A stretch of 64,000 nucleotides of DNA from Nitrosarchaeum sp. GTDB lineage: Archaea > Thermoproteota > Nitrososphaeria > Nitrososphaerales > Nitrosopumilaceae. Below are positions 18,668 to 25,583 of this stretch, piece by piece. Made by a program: the position numbers and the translations under genes. The notes beneath the pieces were generated by a model, which did no database searches, was not told the DNA's origin, and saw only the letters and a list, made by a program, of their open reading frames with translations. The DNA is taken from the NCBI RefSeq assembly GCF_025699065.1, contig NZ_JAILWF010000002.1, forward strand, positions 62,001 through 126,000. The letters are read 5' to 3'. Numbering within the stretch: position 1 is the stretch's first letter; every line of letters starts with the position of its first letter.

Positions 18668-19085
18668 TTCACAATCTTTCAAATTTAATGAAATCCAGGT
18701 AGGACAAGAAGCATCTTTTCAATTAAAAATAACTAATGATATGATTAACAAATTTGCAGAAATTTCAGGAGATTATAATCCACTACATGTAGATGAACAA
18801 TTTGCAAAAAATTCAAGATTTGGAAATAAAATATGTCATGGAATGTTACTCGGTTCTTTTATCTCACAATTAGTTGGGATGCATATGCCAGGAACAAACT
18901 GCTTATACCTCTCACAGAATTTAGAATTTGAAAATCCATGTTATGTTAATGATAAAATTACGATTAAAGGCATAGTTGTTGGAAAAAGTAATAGTACCAA
19001 AATCCTAGAGATTTCAACTACTATCATAAATCAAGATAAAATAGTCCTTGTAAGTGGAATTGCAAGAGTTATGGTTTTGGAATGA
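18660..19085 (+). CDS. MaoC-like (R)-hydratase
   Basis: A 141-residue hot-dog-fold protein of the MaoC/PhaJ family, which adds water across an enoyl thioester to give an (R)-3-hydroxyacyl thioester, or the reverse. The active dyad is D38 and H43 in ISGDYNPLHVDEQFA, followed by GNKICHGMLLGSFIS. These match the hydratase-2 motif. The start is a TTG at 18660 inside the ACP 3' end. Its operon position suggests it acts on an ACP-bound (or CoA-bound) acyl group that ends up on a sugar. The exact substrate is not visible. Confidence 0.87.
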   Translation: MTNSQSFKFNEIQVGQEASFQLKITNDMINKFAEISGDYNPLHVDEQFAKNSRFGNKICHGMLLGSFISQLVGMHMPGTNCLYLSQNLEFENPCYVNDKITIKGIVVGKSNSTKILEISTTIINQDKIVLVSGIARVMVLE

Positions 19086-19088
19086 CTT

Positions 19089-19436
19089 ATGATAGATAAA
19101 ATTGGAATTGGAATCGATTTAGTAAAGGTTAGTATGTTTAACAGTTTACCATATGATTCTAATAAAAACTTCTATACAAAAATTTTTACAAATTCCGAAA
19201 TCAAATATTGTCTAAAATTCTCAAATCCATATCAACATTTTTCAGGAAAGTTTGCAATAAAAGAAGCTGTACAAAAATCTATTTTAGACAAAATACCAAT
19301 ACTTCATATAATTACTGATCATAAAAATTCAATTCCAACAGTCAAAATTAAAAATAATCAAAAATATTCATTTAAGATCTCATTGTCTCATGAAGATGAA
19401 TATGCTGTGGCTGTTGTTATTTCTGAAAAAATCTAA
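19089..19436 (+). CDS. acpS: Holo-ACP synthase (AcpS-type phosphopantetheinyl transferase)
   Basis: A 115-residue AcpS-type enzyme that moves 4'-phosphopantetheine from CoA to the Ser of an acyl carrier protein. Mg2+-binding Asp D10 is in GIGIDLVKV, Glu E59 is in GKFAIKEAV, and FTNSEIKYC and SLSHEDEYAVAVV are also AcpS marks. It lies 3 bp after the MaoC gene in the same operon, so its target is presumably the ACP three genes upstream. It is slightly shorter than bacterial AcpS (about 125). It converges with the next glycosyltransferase, overlapping by 4 bp. Confidence 0.87.
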   Translation: MIDKIGIGIDLVKVSMFNSLPYDSNKNFYTKIFTNSEIKYCLKFSNPYQHFSGKFAIKEAVQKSILDKIPILHIITDHKNSIPTVKIKNNQKYSFKISLSHEDEYAVAVVISEKI

Positions 19437-20479
19437 GTTCTAAATTTTTGTTTTTGTTGCTTGCTTAAAAATTCCAGAATTTTTAAAAAAATTTTTCCTT
19501 CAATCCCATCAGAGACATTTTTTGGAACCTCAATCTTATCAGGAAAAGAATTAATCAATTCTATGTCTGATACAATTTTATTTTTCTCGATCTCGATTTG
19601 TTTTCCTTTAATAAAGTCTTTATTATCTCGTAAACTCTTTTCAGCATTAATTTTGACACGTAAATATCCTTTCACTAAATAAAATACCCAGACAAGAATT
19701 TCTGTCAATACAAGATTTATTTTCATTTTTTTTAATGTATCATTTGAAAAATGTGTTAAGAGACAATACTTACGATTTCTTTCTAACCAATAAAATTTAG
19801 CTTTACTCCATTTCAATGAATAACTTTCAGCATGAAAAATCACTGCTTTAGGTACAAAAAATGACTTAATTCCTTTTTGTGCTGCTCGCCAGCCAATATC
19901 TAGATCATCATGATATAAAAATAGAAATTCGTCAAAATAATTTAATTCCTCAAAAATGGTTTTGGAAGAAAACAGACAAGTCCCTGATGCATAACCTACT
20001 TGAGAAATTTCTGTATATTGTTCTAAATCCATTTTACCTTTATCTCTTGCAAATCCAAACCCAAAAATATGAATCATGTTTCCTGTACTTTGAATAATTT
20101 TTTTATCCTCTATCGATAAAATTTTTGGTTGGTATAATCCTCTACCTTTATTTTCATATGCATTAAGTAATTCGTAAACAAATCTTTTTTCAACTATTGT
20201 ATCTGGATTTAAAATGATCACAAATTCTCCATTTGCAGCTTTTATTCCCACATTATTTCCACCACAATATCCAAGATTCTTTTTATTTTCAATCAAAATA
20301 ATATCAGGAAATTTTTTCTTGCATTCAATATGGCTGTTATCCGTTGATAAATTATCAACTATTATTACTTCTATATTCTTGTATGCTTGTTGAAAAATTG
20401 AATTAATGCAATCATCCAATAGTTTTCCTGCATTATAATTTAAAATAATTATGCTAATTAGTGGTTCTTTCATTAACAT
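19433..20479 (-). CDS. GT2-family glycosyltransferase (rhamnosyltransferase-like)
   Basis: A 348-residue GT-A enzyme. It opens ISIIILNYNAGKLLDDC, the GT2 start, then VDNLSTDNS and the DXD-equivalent NPDT. The second half has GYASGTCLFSSKTI and FLYHDDLDIGWRAAQKG, the ED-like acceptor/base region of WbbL-type rhamnosyltransferases. One hydrophobic segment near residues 250-270 may associate it with the membrane. It lies 23 bp downstream of the thymidylyltransferase on the same strand, so a dTDP-sugar donor is plausible. Confidence 0.87.
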   Translation of the reverse strand: MLMKEPLISIIILNYNAGKLLDDCINSIFQQAYKNIEVIIVDNLSTDNSHIECKKKFPDIILIENKKNLGYCGGNNVGIKAANGEFVIILNPDTIVEKRFVYELLNAYENKGRGLYQPKILSIEDKKIIQSTGNMIHIFGFGFARDKGKMDLEQYTEISQVGYASGTCLFSSKTIFEELNYFDEFLFLYHDDLDIGWRAAQKGIKSFFVPKAVIFHAESYSLKWSKAKFYWLERNRKYCLLTHFSNDTLKKMKINLVLTEILVWVFYLVKGYLRVKINAEKSLRDNKDFIKGKQIEIEKNKIVSDIELINSFPDKIEVPKNVSDGIEGKIFLKILEFLSKQQKQKFRT

Positions 20480-20502
20480 CTCTTCAATATGGGTTTAGAC
20501 TA

Positions 20503-21564
20503 TTAAAGAAAAATTCTTGTTCCTTCTCCGAGTAAGAATGTCTTTGCTTCATCATTATGAACACTTAGCTCTGAATTTGATGCTATTATGCTGTTTCTTA
20601 TTTTTATATCAACTTGAATTTTACAATCATTCATAATTATTGAATTTTCAATTTTTGCTTTAGCAATCAAACAATTATCTCCTATACTTGTGTTAGGACC
20701 AATCACTGATCCACTTTTAATTATTGATTTTTTTCCAATCAATACTGGACCTATTAATTTAACATTATTCTCAATGATTGCTCCAACTTCAATAATAATT
20801 GGATCATTAATTATCTGATCCACATTAACATCTTTTTCAATATGTGTATGCATTTTTTCTAAAATCTCTTTATTTGCATTAATAATATCTTCTGGAGTTC
20901 CAGTATCCTTCCAATAGTCAGTAATCATATGATAATCAATTCTATTACCTCTTTCAAGTAGCATATGTAGTGCATCTGTAATCTCTAACTCATTCCTCCA
21001 TGAAGGTTTTAAATTTTCAATCATATCAAAAATTTTCTTATTAAGAAAATAAATTCCAGTCACTGCAAGATCTGAAGGAGGATTTTTTGGTTTTTCAATA
21101 ATTTTCACAATTTTATTATTTTTTATTTCAGCAATACCAAATCTTGATGGATTATCTACTTTACAAAGTAATAGTGTTGCATCACTTGTAGAAGTTTCAA
21201 ATTCTCTTGCAAACTCTTGAATTGATTTTTGAATTATATTATCACCTAAAAATACTAAAAATTTTTCTTCACCAACAAAATTTCTTGCTAGCATTATTGC
21301 ATGAGCAATACCTCTAGGAGAATCTTGTTCTATATACTCAATTTTGACTCCAAAATTATTTCCATCTCCGTAGTATTCTTTTACTTTGTTAGCACCAATT
21401 CCTCCGATTATTATCACAATTTCTTTTATTCCAGCATCTTTCATACTTTCAATGCAGTACTGAGACATAGGTTTGTTTGCTATGGGTAAAAGCTGTTTTG
21501 GTCCAGTGTGGGTTAACGGTCTTAAGCGTGTTCCATGACCACCATGCAATAATATTCCTTTCAT
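20503..21564 (-). CDS. rfbA: Glucose-1-phosphate thymidylyltransferase, long form
   Basis: A 353-residue protein that makes dTDP-glucose. The N-terminal nucleotidyltransferase domain has HGTRLRPLTHTGPKQLLPI (substrate and Mg binding), FLGDNI and KDTGTPEDI. After residue 245 there is a left-handed beta-helix with hexapeptide repeats (GAIIENNVKLIGPVLIG). This long form is typical of archaeal and some bacterial RmlA enzymes. It feeds RmlB at 6.5 kb, giving dTDP-4-keto-6-deoxyglucose for the aminotransferases. It is divergent from the sulfatase-fold gene across 71 bp. Confidence 0.88.
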   Translation of the reverse strand: MKGILLHGGHGTRLRPLTHTGPKQLLPIANKPMSQYCIESMKDAGIKEIVIIIGGIGANKVKEYYGDGNNFGVKIEYIEQDSPRGIAHAIMLARNFVGEEKFLVFLGDNIIQKSIQEFAREFETSTSDATLLLCKVDNPSRFGIAEIKNNKIVKIIEKPKNPPSDLAVTGIYFLNKKIFDMIENLKPSWRNELEITDALHMLLERGNRIDYHMITDYWKDTGTPEDIINANKEILEKMHTHIEKDVNVDQIINDPIIIEVGAIIENNVKLIGPVLIGKKSIIKSGSVIGPNTSIGDNCLIAKAKIENSIIMNDCKIQVDIKIRNSIIASNSELSVHNDEAKTFLLGEGTRIFL

Positions 21565-21635
21565 AACAATACCTATTTCTATTTCTTAATAAATTAATTA
21601 TTGATTTCTCTAAACATTATATCTAAGATATCAGG

Positions 21636-23012
21636 ATGTTTTACATGCGTCCAAATTTGTTAATAATTCTAGTTGATTCATTACGCGCCGATAAATTTTA
21701 TGGTAAAGAAAAATCATCTGATACTCCAAATATTGACTCATTTATATCAAAAGGAGTTTATTTTAATAAAAATTTTAGTTCATCAGATGGAACTGTTTTA
21801 TCTTGGTCAAGCATATTTACTTCTTTACATTCATTTAAAACAGGAGTCACTGGAAAAAATTTCAATAAAATTAATAGCAATATAAAAACGCATTTTCAAT
21901 TATTACAGGAATCTGGTTATCATGCTTATTCATGTGTTCCAAAAATTGCTTATGTAGTTGGTCTATTAGATAATTTTTCAAATGATGATAAAACATATCC
22001 GAATTTCCTAAATCTAGACGAAGGTCTTGCTGAAAAAATTATTACAAAATTAAAATCAGGTCAGATGCTAGAGCCTTGGATCTTTTTTATTCATATTAAT
22101 GATATTCATTTTCCAATTAAACCCCCACAAAAATTTGATAAGGAAAAATTTGGTGTTACCAAATATGAAAGAATGATTTCCTCAATTGATTACTCACTTG
22201 GTAAAATTTTGGAACATGTTAATCTAGAAACAACTACAGTTGTTCTGTCTGCAGATCATGGAGCCTATATTCCAAGTATAAAAAATTCTGATATTAAAAT
22301 TAATTTTGAACCTAATGGTCAATTACAACGCACTATTACAAAATTTGCTAATAAAATACCCTCTTCTTTAGAGCCAATAAAAAGAAAATCATTTTTTATT
22401 TTGGAAAATATTAGAAAAAAATCTAAAGAACAAAAACTCAAAAATCTGGATTTATCAGAAAAAGAAAAACGAGCGTTATTATCACAACGTGGAGATTCGG
22501 ATCATTTCCTCTTTGACGAAAAAATACACGTGCCACTACTTTTTATGGGATATGGAGTTAAAAATCCAAAAATTGTAGATCAGCTTTCAAGGAGTATTGA
22601 TATTTTTCCTACTTTGTTGGAAATAATCGGTATAACTTATCCTAATGTGTCATTTGATGGTCAGAGCTTATACCCACTTTTTGAAAATAAATTATTAAAA
22701 GAATTACCAGTGATAATACAAAGTAGTCCTCAAGTAGAAATTAAATCAAATGATGTAATTGGAGTTAGAACAAAAGATTTCAAATATTTCAGAGATATAG
22801 ATAATGCCGGAAAAAGAGTATTTCTTTTCGATTTATCAAGTGATCCTGACGAAGAAAATAACATTGCTTCTTTAAATCCTGAAAAAGTTTTTGAGCTTGA
22901 GAAAATTTTACAAAAAGAATCTTTGAATTCCATTCATAAAAATGAAATGGAGATTGATGAAGATGAAATCAAAAATATAGAAAAGGAACTCAAAAAACTA
23001 GGTTATGTTTAA
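21636..23012 (+). CDS. Sulfatase-fold (alkaline phosphatase superfamily) protein without the formylglycine motif
   Basis: A 458-residue protein of the sulfatase/alkaline phosphatase superfamily. Metal ligands are visible: D14 in ILVDSLRAD and DH in VVLSADHGAY. The formylglycine motif C/S-x-P-x-R of true sulfatases is absent; the equivalent region reads TVLSWSSIFTSLHSFKTG, with Ser or Thr as possible nucleophile. That favours a phospho-transferase or hydrolase role over sulfate ester cleavage. The tail has the usual FDLSSDPDEENNIA. No signal peptide is seen. It converges with a second such gene, overlapping by 4 bp. Confidence 0.82.
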   Translation: MFYMRPNLLIILVDSLRADKFYGKEKSSDTPNIDSFISKGVYFNKNFSSSDGTVLSWSSIFTSLHSFKTGVTGKNFNKINSNIKTHFQLLQESGYHAYSCVPKIAYVVGLLDNFSNDDKTYPNFLNLDEGLAEKIITKLKSGQMLEPWIFFIHINDIHFPIKPPQKFDKEKFGVTKYERMISSIDYSLGKILEHVNLETTTVVLSADHGAYIPSIKNSDIKINFEPNGQLQRTITKFANKIPSSLEPIKRKSFFILENIRKKSKEQKLKNLDLSEKEKRALLSQRGDSDHFLFDEKIHVPLLFMGYGVKNPKIVDQLSRSIDIFPTLLEIIGITYPNVSFDGQSLYPLFENKLLKELPVIIQSSPQVEIKSNDVIGVRTKDFKYFRDIDNAGKRVFLFDLSSDPDEENNIASLNPEKVFELEKILQKESLNSIHKNEMEIDEDEIKNIEKELKKLGYV

Positions 23013-24121
23013 TCTCTATTAATCCATTTTAACAATTCTCTTTTTAATTCTGATTCAATTTTTATTCCTGTTCCATACAAATTTTTTGTTTCATTGGGAT
23101 CATTTTCTAAATTATATAATTCCCATTTATCAGGTGTTTTGAGATACATAAGCTTGTATGATGGGGATTTTATACAAAAAACATTTGGTTCCATTGGAGA
23201 TGGATATGGCCCATGTAGAGCACCAGTCTCAGAAAATGTATATTTTTTTTCACTAATTCCTTTACTATCGTCTTTTAAGAAGTTTACAAAACTATCTCCT
23301 GGTAGATTTCCATATTCTATCTCACAATAATCTAGTATTGTTGGTAAGATATCGATTGATTCTCTCAATTTGCTAGTCTTTCTACCACTCTTAATCTCTG
23401 GTCCTATGAAAATATAAAATGATCTTATGGTTTCTTCAAATGTAAACGAACCATAATTTCTTTCACCAAATCTCTCTCCTATGCCAGTACCATGATCACT
23501 GAAAAATACAATTAAAGTATTTTTTTCTATTTTTTGTTGATTTATTTTTTCAATAATTTTTGTAGCATATTTTCCTGCCTCAGAAAATACTAAATCATAA
23601 TTTTTTAAATTTTCTTGTTTATTTTTATAAAATCTCTCATCATTCCATTCATACTTTTTTAAAATTTCTGAAACAGTAATTGTATGGATTCTGGTAAAAT
23701 GAAGAAATAAAAATATTGGCTTATCTTTTGCCTGTTTTATACAATCTTCAATAAACTCTGGATGTCTATTAAACAAATTATCCTTGTATTCGTCATGTGA
23801 TTGATGAATGTCAAATCCCCGATTTGCTATTATTTTATCTGATAAAAGATCACATGCTGTGAAATACCCATTCTCTTTAAAGTATTCTGACATAATTTTA
23901 ATTGAGTTTTTCAATCTGAACATCTTGTAATATGCGTTTATTCCGTTTTCTTTTCCATAATTACCTGAGAATAATGCATTGACTGAGCCTATGGTGTATG
24001 GAATTGCAGTTGTTACATTATCTAATAAAGTTCCGTTTTTAAGGACGCTGGTGAATTCTGAATTATTTATTCTGTCCCATCTTGCTCCATCAATTAAGAC
24101 TATAATTACATTATATTTCAT
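23009..24121 (-). CDS. Sulfatase-fold protein, last gene of the putative phosphoramidate operon
   Basis: A 370-residue sulfatase/alkaline phosphatase superfamily protein. D10 lies in VLIDGARWD, the second metal site is FFSDHGTG, and the tail LYNLENDPNETKNL is family-typical. The nucleophile region reads IPYTIGSVNALFSG, so Thr or Ser replaces the formylglycine Cys. It overlaps the nucleotidyltransferase gene by 4 bp and is probably co-transcribed with it. It may therefore handle a phosphoramidate or phosphodiester on a glycan rather than a sulfate. That role is a guess from position. Confidence 0.82.
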   Translation of the reverse strand: MKYNVIIVLIDGARWDRINNSEFTSVLKNGTLLDNVTTAIPYTIGSVNALFSGNYGKENGINAYYKMFRLKNSIKIMSEYFKENGYFTACDLLSDKIIANRGFDIHQSHDEYKDNLFNRHPEFIEDCIKQAKDKPIFLFLHFTRIHTITVSEILKKYEWNDERFYKNKQENLKNYDLVFSEAGKYATKIIEKINQQKIEKNTLIVFFSDHGTGIGERFGERNYGSFTFEETIRSFYIFIGPEIKSGRKTSKLRESIDILPTILDYCEIEYGNLPGDSFVNFLKDDSKGISEKKYTFSETGALHGPYPSPMEPNVFCIKSPSYKLMYLKTPDKWELYNLENDPNETKNLYGTGIKIESELKRELLKWINRD

Positions 24122-24927
24122 TTCTCAGCTCTAAAAAATCTTGAAATATTTCCATTTTTATACATTTTATTATATAATTTATAATCATTAATAGAATCTA
24201 ATTCTAACCACCCATTTTTTATTGATACTGCTTTAATTTTTTCTCCTGAATTAATTAAATACATTAGGAAATCTGTCATAAACGATTTTTCAAATGTTGT
24301 ATTGGGATTCATTATGTTTTCACCGTTTAAACTTGCTTTTTTTAAAGCATCATATTTTTTTCTGATTTTATTAATGCTTTTTCCTTGAAATTTCATTAGA
24401 CCAATATATTGCCCATTTATTTCCTCTATGTTTTTCACTTTCTTTCCAATATCTGTAATGTACCCGTTTTTGTTAATTTTTAGGCTCTCTGCATCAGAAA
24501 GTGGCTCAACAAATCGTAGATTCCAATACTTTTTCCAATTTTTATCAATTACAACTGAAAAATCTTCTTTAACTGATAATAACTTTTTTAGAATTCTCTC
24601 TTCAAAAATTATATCTCCATATGATACTATAATGGAACTTGAATTTTTGAAAAATGGTTCAGCACAAAATAATGAATACATCATGTTTGTTTTATGAAAT
24701 TTTTTATTTTTTAAATATATGATATTTGGAAATCTAATACTATCACCTAAATATCCTGTAACTACAATGATGTTATTTATACCACAATTTTTGAAACACT
24801 CTATCTGATATTCTAATATTGATTTTCCAAATAATTTTACTAAACATTTTGGTTTGTGTACAGTTAAAGGCCTTAACCTTCTTCCTTCTCCTGCAGCTAA
24901 AATTATTGCTATTGGCTTATTTGTCAT
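24118..24927 (-). CDS. Nucleotidyltransferase, candidate CTP:phosphoglutamine cytidylyltransferase
   Basis: A 269-residue GT-A-fold nucleotidyltransferase. Near the N-terminus LAAGEGRRLRPLT binds the NTP, then KPKCLV and VSYGDIIFEE (metal-binding Asp). It resembles the LicC/PntC group that uses CTP and small phosphorylated substrates more than RmlA or GalU. Its neighbours are a PEP-synthase-like kinase and a class I amidotransferase, the same trio as C. jejuni Cj1416-Cj1418, where the Cj1416 enzyme makes CDP-L-glutamine. It overlaps the amidotransferase gene by 11 bp. The fold is certain; the substrate rests on gene context. Confidence 0.8.
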   Translation of the reverse strand: MTNKPIAIILAAGEGRRLRPLTVHKPKCLVKLFGKSILEYQIECFKNCGINNIIVVTGYLGDSIRFPNIIYLKNKKFHKTNMMYSLFCAEPFFKNSSSIIVSYGDIIFEERILKKLLSVKEDFSVVIDKNWKKYWNLRFVEPLSDAESLKINKNGYITDIGKKVKNIEEINGQYIGLMKFQGKSINKIRKKYDALKKASLNGENIMNPNTTFEKSFMTDFLMYLINSGEKIKAVSIKNGWLELDSINDYKLYNKMYKNGNISRFFRAEK

Positions 24928-25549
24928 TCCCTTTTAAAAAATCTAATAAGTGTATTTGAAAGTCATTCATATCTCTTTCAGGATGCCACATGACACCAAT
25001 GATTGGTAGTTTTGTATGTCTTATCCCTTCAACTGATTCATCATCTTGGCATTTTGCAAATATCTTTAAGTCTTTTCCTAAATCATTTTCTTCAATTAGA
25101 TTTCTATGAAAAGAATTTACTTCTATGACATCAGTAATATGTGGCACATCATTAGAAATAAATTTGATATTGTGTCGTTTACTTACATGATCCACTGATT
25201 TATTCTTTTTAATATTTCCACCAAAAAATACATTTATGGCTTGCATTCCTCTACATACACCTAAAATTGGAATTTTGTTTTTTATCCCAAAATCAATTAC
25301 TTTTTTTTCTGTTTGATCTCTGATAAGATCATCACCTAAATTATCTCCTCCCGAAATTATTATCCCTTCTATTCCTGATTCTGACAAATATTCATTTATG
25401 TTTTCAATTGAATTGGGAATGAATATGGGTAACAAATTTAATTTGTTTAAAAATTTGCCCCAATCATGGCTTATCGCATCTCTTTTTTCCGTATATGATT
25501 GAGAATCTGAAATTCTCATTGTGATGCCAATTTTTTTTAAACTCATCAT
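24917..25549 (-). CDS. Class I glutamine amidotransferase (C26 type), candidate gamma-glutamyl-CDP-amidate hydrolase
   Basis: A 210-residue C26/PuuD-type amidohydrolase. The catalytic triad is readable: C99 in GVCRGMQAIN, H189 and E191 in VMWHPERD. SGGDNLGDD (residues 66-74) is the oxyanion-side loop. PuuD relatives cleave gamma-glutamyl amides. In C. jejuni, Cj1417 of this family frees cytidine diphosphoramidate from CDP-glutamine; the gene order here matches. It lies 34 bp downstream of the kinase and overlaps the nucleotidyltransferase. A simple gamma-glutamyl-GABA hydrolase is possible but would not explain the neighbours. Confidence 0.82.
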   Translation of the reverse strand: MMSLKKIGITMRISDSQSYTEKRDAISHDWGKFLNKLNLLPIFIPNSIENINEYLSESGIEGIIISGGDNLGDDLIRDQTEKKVIDFGIKNKIPILGVCRGMQAINVFFGGNIKKNKSVDHVSKRHNIKFISNDVPHITDVIEVNSFHRNLIEENDLGKDLKIFAKCQDDESVEGIRHTKLPIIGVMWHPERDMNDFQIHLLDFLKGNDK

Positions 25550-25583
25550 TAAAACTTAGATGATTTCCTTATTTACTTTTTAG

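Noticed and set aside
21636-24121. Arylsulfatases
   Set aside because: No formylglycine motif C/S-x-P-x-R in either protein.
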